From Natronobacterium haloterrestre (GTDB lineage Archaea; Halobacteriota; Halobacteria; Halobacteriales; Natrialbaceae), in assembly GCF_900112205.1 (NCBI RefSeq), contig NZ_FOKW01000008.1, positions 1 to 64,000 of the forward strand: a stretch of 64,000 bases of DNA. Reading direction: 5' to 3'. How positions within the stretch are numbered: the first letter of the stretch is position 1; each line of letters begins with the position of its first letter. The position numbers and the translations under genes are program-made. The notes under the pieces are model-generated. The model saw only the letters and a list, made by a program, of their open reading frames with translations, made no database searches and had not been told where the DNA came from. Positions 16,463 through 24,054 of this stretch are shown here, piece by piece.

Positions 16463-17836
16463 ATGAGCGACCAGCCTCGAGTCGAGATCTATACGAAGGA
16501 GGACTGTCCCTACTGCGAGAAAGCGAAGGACCTCTTCGACAACAAGGGCGTCGAGTACGAGGAGTACAACGTCACTGGCGACGAGGAACTCTTCGAGGAG
16601 ATGGTCGAACGCGCAGATGGCCGCAAGACCGCACCCGAGGTCTTCATCGACGACGAACTGATCGGGGGCTGGGACGACACGAGCGCCCTCGACGAGACGG
16701 GCGAACTCGACGAAAAGCTCGGACTCGTCACCGACGGCGGCGACGAGATCGTCGAACACCGTCCGCTGCTCATCGCCGGCACGGGAATCGCCGGCCTCAC
16801 CGCCGCGATCTACGCCGGCCGTGCGAACAACGACCCGCTGGTCATCGAAGGCGACGAACCCGGCGGCCAGCTCACGCTGACCACCGACGTCGCGAACTAC
16901 CCCGGCTTCCCCGAGGGGATCAGCGGCCCCGAACTCGTGAACAACATGAAAGAACAGGCCCGGAAGTTCGGCGCCGACCTGAAAAACGGCGTCATCGAAT
17001 CGGTCGAGCGTGTCGAACAAAGTTCGACTGCAAACCAGAACGCGTCGCGTTCCGGTGACGACTCGAGCCGACCGTTCCGCGTCGAACTAACGAACGGGGA
17101 CGTCTACACCGCCGACGCCGTGATCGCCGCCTCGGGTGCGAGCGCCCGCACGCTCGGAATCCCCGGCGAAGACGAACTGATGGGCTACGGTCTGTCGACG
17201 TGTGCGACCTGTGACGGCGCGTTCTTCCGCGGCGAAGACATGCTCGTCGTCGGCGGCGGCGACGCCGCGATGGAAGAAGCAACCTTCCTCACGAAGTTCG
17301 CCGATACCGTCTACATCGCCCACCGCCGCGAGGAGTTCCGCGCCGAGGACCACTGGGTCGACCGGGTCCACGAAAAGGTCGAGGACGGCGAGATCGAGAT
17401 CATGAAAAACACCGAACTCGTCGAGGTCCACGGCTCCCAGGAAGAGGGGGTCGACCACGTGACGCTCGTCGAAAACGAGAAGGGTCACCCCACCGACCGC
17501 CTCGACGACCCCGAGACCAACGAGTTCGAGTTCGACGTCGGTGCCGTCTTCCTCGCGATCGGTCACACCCCCAACACCGAGTACCTCGAGGACACCGACG
17601 TGAAGATGGACGACGAAGGGTATCTGAAGACTCAGGGCGGCGAGGGCGGCGGCCAGACCGAAACCGACGTGCCCGGCATCTTCGGCGCCGGCGACGTCGT
17701 CGACTACCACTACCAGCAGGCCGTCACGGCCGCCGGGATGGGGTCGAAGGCAGCGCTCGACGCCGACGAATATCTCGAGGACTTAGAGCGCGCGGAGTCG
17801 GCGGGTGAAGTCGAAGCGGCCGCGGCGGACGACTGA
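16463..17836 (+). CDS. Glutaredoxin-thioredoxin reductase fusion
   Basis: The 457-residue protein joins two redox modules. Residues about 5-82 are a glutaredoxin fold with CPYC (15-18), APEVFIDDELIGGWDD as the cis-Pro/GSH-site region. From about 93 it is a low-molecular-weight thioredoxin reductase: FAD motif GTGIAGLTAAIYAGRA, redox centre CATC near 246-249, NADPH motif VVGGGDAAMEEA, and the terminal GIFGAGDVVDYHYQQAVTAAGMG. The C-terminal domain would reduce the CATC pair via FAD, and the fused Grx may be an internal electron acceptor. ATG 16463 is the start; the frame is open further upstream without conserved sequence. Standalone TrxB is the usual form. Confidence 0.93.
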   Translation: MSDQPRVEIYTKEDCPYCEKAKDLFDNKGVEYEEYNVTGDEELFEEMVERADGRKTAPEVFIDDELIGGWDDTSALDETGELDEKLGLVTDGGDEIVEHRPLLIAGTGIAGLTAAIYAGRANNDPLVIEGDEPGGQLTLTTDVANYPGFPEGISGPELVNNMKEQARKFGADLKNGVIESVERVEQSSTANQNASRSGDDSSRPFRVELTNGDVYTADAVIAASGASARTLGIPGEDELMGYGLSTCATCDGAFFRGEDMLVVGGGDAAMEEATFLTKFADTVYIAHRREEFRAEDHWVDRVHEKVEDGEIEIMKNTELVEVHGSQEEGVDHVTLVENEKGHPTDRLDDPETNEFEFDVGAVFLAIGHTPNTEYLEDTDVKMDDEGYLKTQGGEGGGQTETDVPGIFGAGDVVDYHYQQAVTAAGMGSKAALDADEYLEDLERAESAGEVEAAAADD

Positions 17837-17884
17837 TACGGACGCCCATACAAGATATGCACATCTCTGACTAACCGACCCGAC

Positions 17885-19189
17885 TTACTCCGTCGTACTT
17901 GAGAACCGCCATTCTACGGTGAGGCCGACCGGTTCATCCGAATCACGACGTCGATCCAATCGCTCCCATCGGAGACGGGACCGATCGATCGCAACGCTTG
18001 TTTCCGTCCGAAAGAGTATCCACCCGGATTCGGTCTCGCCCGGGGCCAATTCACCGTCGTCGTACGCCGCAGCGGTTATCGGGCGGACAAATTCGGCGTC
18101 GGCAACCGACGACTCGGCCGGATACACTATCGAAAGATCGTGGCTATTTCCATGCTCGTCGAGCAGTTCGAACGCTTTCGGTGATGGCGGCGTCCGATCG
18201 ACCTGATCCTCGTTCGTGACGGCGCATTCGATCATGAGAAGCTGCCCCCCATCAGCTTCGTAGGTTCGGGTCCCGTCTGCATCGGTCAGTTCCCGCTCGA
18301 CAGTTTCGGGAAGGAGGTAAAACTCGACGCCAACCGAAAGACCGTCCGGACCGACGTAGCGCTCACCCACGTCTCGAATCGGAACATCGTATTCGACCGT
18401 CGTCCGTCGGTCGCCGAGAACGAACGTTGCCCTGTCGACGGGCGTTTCGTTGTCGATCGGCTGGGCCACCGTGACCGAAACGGACTCCGTTTCGCCCGGT
18501 TCGAGTTCGGCCCTGAGCAGCCGTTCCTCTCCCGTCGGCTCTATCACGATCGGCTGCTTGAATTCACCGGCAGTTCCCCCACGGTTCTCGAGTTCGATCT
18601 CGAGGGATACAGACTCGTGTCGTTCGACCGACGATGGTGCGGTGAACGTCTTGGGGCGAATATCCGGTACCGAATCTGCACTAGAGTCGAGTTGGAGATG
18701 CCAGTAGCGTGGACTCGGGTCGCCACGAGCCCAGGAAAACCGAGCCACGTCGGTGTCGATAGGAATCTCGAACGCCACCCACCCCGACGTTCGGATCTCG
18801 GGACGAGCACGATCTATGCCTTCGTATCGAGTTCCCTCGACCGGGTCGGCGTACGCTTCGACCGACCCTCCAGCGCCGTGTATCGGTTCGTACTGATCGT
18901 TCTCGACGCTGAGCCGGAACTCCTCGACTCGAGCCAGGTCCGCGACTCCGTCGCCACGGTTCCGGGACGTGACGTGGAGGAACACGAACATCGACCCGAT
19001 CTGCGATCGGCGGGTCACACCCCGGGCACTTTCGAAGCGGATCGCCAGTTGCAGTTCGTCCACGGTCAGGGCTACGGACTCGAGGTGGTGTGATTCGCCG
19101 AGGCCGATCGCTTCGTCGTCGGTAGAAAGACAGCCGACGACGATACCCATTGCCACGGACCCCGTCGTCAATAGCTGGCGACGGTTCAT
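17885..19189 (-). CDS. Tat-exported lipoprotein with beta-rich domains
   Basis: The 434-residue protein begins MNRRQLLTTGSVAMGIVVGC, a twin-arginine signal ending in a lipobox, so it should be lipid-anchored at Cys20 on the outer face. Two similar beta-rich regions follow: residues about 35-160 and 270-420, each with an extended-strand pattern and phrases such as VFLHVTSRNRGDGVADL and MIECAVTNEDQVDRTPPSPKAF that recall DUF4352-type Ig-like domains, with a CARDB-like segment between (LEIELENRGGTAGEF, LEPGETESVSVTV). No enzyme motif is seen. It lies in the cell-surface part of the window, upstream of the S-layer gene's 3' end. Confidence 0.8.
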   Translation of the reverse strand: MNRRQLLTTGSVAMGIVVGCLSTDDEAIGLGESHHLESVALTVDELQLAIRFESARGVTRRSQIGSMFVFLHVTSRNRGDGVADLARVEEFRLSVENDQYEPIHGAGGSVEAYADPVEGTRYEGIDRARPEIRTSGWVAFEIPIDTDVARFSWARGDPSPRYWHLQLDSSADSVPDIRPKTFTAPSSVERHESVSLEIELENRGGTAGEFKQPIVIEPTGEERLLRAELEPGETESVSVTVAQPIDNETPVDRATFVLGDRRTTVEYDVPIRDVGERYVGPDGLSVGVEFYLLPETVERELTDADGTRTYEADGGQLLMIECAVTNEDQVDRTPPSPKAFELLDEHGNSHDLSIVYPAESSVADAEFVRPITAAAYDDGELAPGETESGWILFRTETSVAIDRSRLRWERLDRRRDSDEPVGLTVEWRFSSTTE

Positions 19190-19372
19190 ATCGATCTCGA
19201 GGAGTGTCACAGTGATGAACGTATCGGCTGTCCTCGAGGCTGGCCCATCTTGCGGAGTGGGGCGTGTGAGTGGCGTCGTGACGGGTCTGCGAGTACGAGC
19301 GCCGTTACGTCCAAAAGAAAAGCGGGATGCGGCGGAAACTGCAGGCCGGCGTGAGCCGGTAGTTAGTCGGCG

Positions 19373-22021
19373 TTAGTTCTGACGGCGCAGCGCGAGCATG
19401 GCGGCGGCGAGCAGCGCGACAACAGCGACAGCGACGCCGAAGCCGGGCGTACCGTCTTCTTCGCCGTTGTCGCCGTTCTCGCCGTTCTCACCGTTTTCGC
19501 CGTTCTCGCCGTTCTCACCGTTCTCACCGTTTTCGCCGTTCTCACCGTTCTCACCGTTCTCACCGTTCTCCTTCTGCTCGGAGACGGTCAGAGTACCGGT
19601 GGCTTCCTCGTCGCCAGCGGAGACGCTCCACTCGATGTCACCAGCTTCCGAGGTGTCGAAGTCGAAGCTCTCGCTCCACTCGTCACCGGGCTCGATAGTG
19701 ACGTTGTCTTCGCTGTAGGTGTTCTCGTCGTCGATGACGACGCCGATGTCGATCGTGTCGGCGGCGCCACCGTCGTTGGCGACGGTCACGTCGAGCGAGG
19801 CGTCTTCACCGACCTGAGTTTTCTCAGGTGCGGAGGTGTCGAGGCTGATGAGCGCTTCCTCAGCGTCGACGAGCGTTGCCTCGAGTGTGGCGGTGTCAGC
19901 GTCGCCAGCTTCGCTGGCTTCGAAGTCAACGGAGGTGTTGGCGTCGTAGTCGCTGAAGTCGAAGGTGGTGCTCCAGACGCGGTCACCGTCTTCGACTTCG
20001 ACTTCAGTGGAGTTGTCCGTCACGAAGTTCCCGGTGGACTTGGCCCAGACGGTGACGTCCGTGCCAGGTGCGACGGTAGTGTCGCCAGTTACTTCGGCGT
20101 CAGCCGCGTTGGGGACTTCTTCGTGCTTGTCGTTGATCGAGATCGTCCGTTCGGTGATTTCGAACTCACCGTCGACCTCGACGGTTTCGTCAGCGTAGGC
20201 GTAGTCGTCGTCGATCTGGAACGTCCAGTCGTAGCCAGCGTCGGCCTCGAAGTCTCCCTCAGTGTCGTAGGGGACTTTGAGGATCAGCTGGTCGCCCTCG
20301 TAGTCGTCGAGGTTGACGAGTTCGAGGTCGATGTCTTCGTCACTGGTGTTCCAGGTCTGGGGATCGACGTTTGCAGGCGAGTCCTGCTCTTCGAGTTCGA
20401 GCGTGACGCCTGCGTCGGCGAGGTCGCTACCGACGGAGCTGTCGTCAAGCTGGTCGATGGAGCCGGTGGCACCGAAGTCGTCGACGGTCAGGAGGAGGTG
20501 GTCGTCCTCAGCGATGGCTTCGGTCTGGGTCACCGTTGCGTCCTCGAACTCTTCGAGGGTGGTGAGGTCTGCGGCTTCGGGCGCCGTGTGAGTCAGGACG
20601 TCACCGGCCGGCGTGGCTTCGGTGAGCGTCAGCAGCGAGGAGTCGTCCTCGTTGTTCATCTCGGGGTCGTCACCAGTCGTGGTTTCGTCCCACTGGTCGC
20701 CGATGGTCAGTTCGTAGTCGCCATCAGCCAGCGGGTTCGAGAAGATCGGTGCGTCGTCCGCAACGACCCACTCACCATCCTCGTAATTAAGGATATCTTC
20801 ACTGGGGATGGTACCGTCTTCGTAGGTATCACTGTCTTCAGTTACGTTGAGGAACTCAACGTTGGCGTCGACCTCGGTCGAGGTGTTGTGTTCGTAGACG
20901 GTGACGACGTTGCTCTCATCCCAGTCATCTGCGTTGGCTGGGGTGTCGTCGTTTTCAGGGTCATCAACTAGTTTGTTGATGATTTCTTCGTCACTGTGGC
21001 CACCAGCAGCAGCCGTGTGGCTGTTGAACTGGACGGTGACTTTGTCACTGTCGATCTCGTCGTCGAGTTCGAGACCGAGTTCGTAGGCGACGTCGTCGTA
21101 TTCACCGATCTGGATCGCGGCATCGTCGGTCTGGGTCAGCTCGACCGTAATGTTGGCGAGGTTGCCGCGTTCTTCGACGACGGAGTCGATCTCACGGTCG
21201 GAGTCAGCAGCTTCGGTCACGTTGACCGTCGCGCTGGACTCAGCCGCCGTGTCCACGACATCGAAGTCGAACTGGTACTCACCAGCGTCGATGTCCGTGA
21301 AGTTCAGTTCGTACGTACCGTCGTTGTAGTTCTCGAGGGTAGCGACGTCATCTTCGTCGTCGACATCAACGTCGTCGTTGTCCTCAGCGTTGAAGATCTG
21401 CTCGAGGTCAGACGCACCGAGGCTGTCGACCTCGTCAGCCGTGACGTCGATCGTGTACGTGCCACGGTTGGAGTCGAGTTCGAGTTCGAAGTCGTCAGTG
21501 TTGTCCGTAACTTCGTCGGACTCGAACTCAGCGTCGAACGACTGTTGGGTGATCTCGAAGGCTGCGTCATCAATGTCACCCTCGGAGGGGCTTGTGAGTT
21601 CCGAGTCGACTTCGCCGTCACTGAAGTCGAGGACATTGCCATCATCGTTCTCGATGACGTATTCGCCATCGAGATCTTCGCTATCGATGGTAGTCCAGTG
21701 GATACCCGTACTGTCGTTTTCAGTCAGCGTAAACTGCGTCTCGAGTGAACCACTGTCGTCATCGTCGAGTTCGCGCAGTTCGTAATCATCGGTATCTGAC
21801 GGGCTAGACTCCGTATCTTCGAAGTACAGAGACTGTCCTTCCCAGAAGGTGCTTCCGGAGTCAAGTTTGTCGTCAGCATCCGAGTCGTCGTAAATGTCTT
21901 GGTTAACAGCCGCTGCCGCTCCGCCCGCGAACGCTGCGGACATGGCGACAACGGAAAGTACCATAATCGCGGCCAGGAACACTGCACGTCCCTTTTCACG
22001 ATATGATGATTCGCTTGTCAT
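19373..22021 (-). CDS. csg: S-layer glycoprotein with PGF-CTERM sorting tail
   Basis: The 882-residue protein has the S-layer leader seen across haloarchaea: REKGRAVFLAAIMVLSVVAMSAAFAGGAAAA, cleaved before VNQDI. The mature part is strongly acidic and beta-rich, with many N-x-S/T sequons for N-glycosylation, and ends with an approximately twelve-unit GEN spacer, the tripartite signal PGF, a hydrophobic helix (VAVAVVALLAAAMLAL) and RRQN. PGF-CTERM proteins are cleaved and lipid-attached by archaeosortase A. In Haloferax and Halobacterium the spacer before this tail is Thr-rich and O-glycosylated; here it is Gly-Glu-Asn. The gene is likely very highly expressed. Confidence 0.93.
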   Translation of the reverse strand: MTSESSYREKGRAVFLAAIMVLSVVAMSAAFAGGAAAAVNQDIYDDSDADDKLDSGSTFWEGQSLYFEDTESSPSDTDDYELRELDDDDSGSLETQFTLTENDSTGIHWTTIDSEDLDGEYVIENDDGNVLDFSDGEVDSELTSPSEGDIDDAAFEITQQSFDAEFESDEVTDNTDDFELELDSNRGTYTIDVTADEVDSLGASDLEQIFNAEDNDDVDVDDEDDVATLENYNDGTYELNFTDIDAGEYQFDFDVVDTAAESSATVNVTEAADSDREIDSVVEERGNLANITVELTQTDDAAIQIGEYDDVAYELGLELDDEIDSDKVTVQFNSHTAAAGGHSDEEIINKLVDDPENDDTPANADDWDESNVVTVYEHNTSTEVDANVEFLNVTEDSDTYEDGTIPSEDILNYEDGEWVVADDAPIFSNPLADGDYELTIGDQWDETTTGDDPEMNNEDDSSLLTLTEATPAGDVLTHTAPEAADLTTLEEFEDATVTQTEAIAEDDHLLLTVDDFGATGSIDQLDDSSVGSDLADAGVTLELEEQDSPANVDPQTWNTSDEDIDLELVNLDDYEGDQLILKVPYDTEGDFEADAGYDWTFQIDDDYAYADETVEVDGEFEITERTISINDKHEEVPNAADAEVTGDTTVAPGTDVTVWAKSTGNFVTDNSTEVEVEDGDRVWSTTFDFSDYDANTSVDFEASEAGDADTATLEATLVDAEEALISLDTSAPEKTQVGEDASLDVTVANDGGAADTIDIGVVIDDENTYSEDNVTIEPGDEWSESFDFDTSEAGDIEWSVSAGDEEATGTLTVSEQKENGENGENGENGENGENGENGENGENGENGENGDNGEEDGTPGFGVAVAVVALLAAAMLALRRQN
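19462..19570 (-). repeat. 9-bp coding repeat, (GEN)n spacer of the S-layer protein
   Basis: About twelve 9-bp units (TTCTCACCG, TTCTCGCCG or TTTTCGCCG on the plus strand) encode Gly-Glu-Asn triplets between the ectodomain and the PGF-CTERM tail. The array closely matches that at 5183-5284 in both unit sequence and length. Confidence 0.9.
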
Positions 22022-22322
22022 GTGTTAGTGTTGTGTTGTCGTTGTATTCGGTTGTTTAGTGTGCGATTCGTGGGAGGCAACCGCCAGCGATCCGGCCGTC
22101 CAATCATCGATTACCAACTCGACCACCCAGGTAGGGGTATCCGACACTACCGAAAGGCCCGGCATAAGTTTTGTGTTTTGATAGATGGCCGAGACGTAAT
22201 CCTCTATAGAATTGCCACAGCCAAGTAAAACGCTATTATTCCGCTTCGGGTATAGTAATCCCTCTTAGTCTGTGATGGAATCTTGTCCGAGACCCTGGAA
22301 CTTGCTGGTCTTCAGATCCCTA

Positions 22323-22336
22323 ATTGAACGTTCAAT
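22323..22336. promoter_or_regulatory. Perfect 14-bp palindrome, possible operator
   Basis: The sequence ATTGAACGTTCAAT is a perfect inverted repeat, placed just before the TATA candidate of the Ig-like protein gene. Its size and position fit a binding site for a dimeric helix-turn-helix regulator. No regulator gene is adjacent, so this is inference. Confidence 0.4.
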
Positions 22337-22434
22337 CATAAGACCTATATTAAAATAGTCCTACAAGACCAGTAATGAGATTTTACAGTGTGATTTCAGG
22401 AGACCCAAAAAATAGTACCGGTCAAAAACCTTCT

Positions 22435-22440
22435 AAGGAG
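22435..22440 (+). promoter_or_regulatory. Shine-Dalgarno sequence AAGGAG
   Basis: AAGGAG lies 8 nt before the ATG at 22449. Clear Shine-Dalgarno sites are uncommon in haloarchaea, where most genes are leaderless, and this one fixes the start and implies a transcript with a leader. Confidence 0.7.
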
Positions 22441-22448
22441 AGTTTTCA

Positions 22449-24044
22449 ATGAGTCGGACTGTTCAAGTACTTATCGGTATAGCAGTAATTGCATGTGTCG
22501 TTCTTGCAGCACCTACAATAGTAAGTGGGCTAGAAAGTGGAGAACCGAATCTAACAATCCATATTTCTGACAATGAAGTGGCGCCAGGTACCGAAGAAAC
22601 AGTCGAATTAGACATACAGAATGATGCGGAACGAAGTAGTGGAACTGGGACAGAAGTTCTCACTGCTCGAGCGGTTACAGCTCAAATTGACGATCCAGGC
22701 CCATTTGAGGCATCAGGAGGGGAAACAGCTCTGGGTCCTATCCGGGATGGAGAAGTAAGATCGTTCGCACACCAAATAAGCGTTCCCTCCGACATTGAGC
22801 CCGGGGAGCATGAAATTTCTATCCGTATTGATTATGCATACACGGACAGGATATCTGATCGATCAGGGACCTCCCAGCGTAAGAGTGTAAGCGAAACGTT
22901 TGACGTCACTATCGTGGTGCCCGAGGAGCCCAGATTCGAAGTGTCTAACATCTCGACTGGCGTTGAACCAGGTGGCTCCGGTGAAGCTCTCCTTGAAATC
23001 GAAAATACCGGTCCCGGGACCTCGAACCAGACACGAACGAGCATCACGTCCGGAAATGGCATCACTGTCGACGGCAGCACGCCCGAAACACCGGCCGAAC
23101 AGATCATCGGCGACCTCGAGCCGAACGAATCGACGACGATGACCGTCGACGTGGCAATCGACGAGAGCATCAGCGGCGGCGAGCGCCCCCTCAAGATCGA
23201 CTTCACCTACGAGGACGAAAACGGCATCGAGCGACAGGCCAACAGCGTCACAGCGTCACTTTCGCCGGCCGCCGAACAGGCGTTCGCCATCGACGACCTC
23301 GAGAGTACTCTCGCGGTCGGCTACGACGGAGAAGTGACGGGGACGCTCACCAATGAGGGGCCACGAACCGTCGATGACGCGGTTCTCGACGTCACTCCCC
23401 AGAGCGAGTCGCTGTTCATCGAGGATACCCGGTACGCCTTGCCCGAACTCGAGCCGGGCGAATCCACGGAATTCCGCTACCCGACGGACGTCAGCGGACA
23501 GGCCGACGCGGGACCGCGCCAGCTCCAATTTACGGTCGAGTACGGCAGCGGTGACCGGACGACGGCCACCGACGGCCCGATTTCGGAACGCGTCGTGATC
23601 GACGACAGGTACGAGGAGTTCTCGATCGAGACGGTCGCGGCCGACGTCCGCCAGGGCGAGACGAGCGAAGTCTTGCTCGAGATCACCAACGAGCGGCCGG
23701 AGACGCTGTCGAACGTGGACGCGAAGCTCTACGCGGACAGCCCCCTGGATGCGCCCAACAGCGACGCGTTCGTGAACGAACTCGAGCCCGGCGAGTCCGC
23801 CGAGATTCGGTTCGAGATCGCGGCCACGGCGGACGCGGCACTCGAGACGCACCCGGTCGAACTCGACTTCGAGTACGACACGGAACGGGGCGACACGGTG
23901 GTCTCGGACGTCTACCAGCACCCGATCGACGTCGGCGAGAGCAACGGCGACGACGGCGGAACCACAGTCGGCTCGATCGTGACGGTGATGGCGCTGCTTA
24001 CGGGTGCGGGGCTCGGAATCGGGCTCTGGTGGCGACGAGCGTGA
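22449..24044 (+). CDS. COG1361-like exporter-associated surface protein with Ig-like repeats
   Basis: The 531-residue protein has an N-terminal signal helix (VQVLIGIAVIACVVLAAPTIVSG), four or five beta-sandwich repeats of about 100 residues marked by phrases such as LEIENTGPGTSNQT, LEPNESTTMTVDV, LEPGESTEFRYP, and LEPGESAEIRFEI, and a C-terminal membrane helix (VGSIVTVMALLTGAGLGIGLWWRRA). Such COG1361 proteins are often encoded just upstream of RND/MMPL exporters, as here (10 nt gap). The first approximately 540 nt are AT-rich with A/T-ending codons, whereas the rest is GC-rich, so the gene looks mosaic. A membrane-bound extracellular accessory to the transporter is the likely role. Confidence 0.82.
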   Translation: MSRTVQVLIGIAVIACVVLAAPTIVSGLESGEPNLTIHISDNEVAPGTEETVELDIQNDAERSSGTGTEVLTARAVTAQIDDPGPFEASGGETALGPIRDGEVRSFAHQISVPSDIEPGEHEISIRIDYAYTDRISDRSGTSQRKSVSETFDVTIVVPEEPRFEVSNISTGVEPGGSGEALLEIENTGPGTSNQTRTSITSGNGITVDGSTPETPAEQIIGDLEPNESTTMTVDVAIDESISGGERPLKIDFTYEDENGIERQANSVTASLSPAAEQAFAIDDLESTLAVGYDGEVTGTLTNEGPRTVDDAVLDVTPQSESLFIEDTRYALPELEPGESTEFRYPTDVSGQADAGPRQLQFTVEYGSGDRTTATDGPISERVVIDDRYEEFSIETVAADVRQGETSEVLLEITNERPETLSNVDAKLYADSPLDAPNSDAFVNELEPGESAEIRFEIAATADAALETHPVELDFEYDTERGDTVVSDVYQHPIDVGESNGDDGGTTVGSIVTVMALLTGAGLGIGLWWRRA

Positions 24045-24054
24045 CTGGTCACCG

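Larger units (their letters stand above)
22022..22448. other. Divergent, AT-rich control region between S-layer gene and Ig-like protein gene
   Basis: This 427-nt gap has no plausible ORF. On the minus strand CACAAAACTTATGCC (plus 22158-22172) is a TATA-like candidate for the S-layer gene, implying a leader of roughly 110-120 nt. From about 22230 the DNA becomes clearly AT-richer and stays so into the next gene. TATATTAAAATAG (22346-22358) is a TATA candidate for the plus-strand gene. The motif CTGGTCTT (22305-22312) and its inverse AAGACCAG (22365-22372) bracket a perfect palindrome at 22323-22336. Confidence 0.5.
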
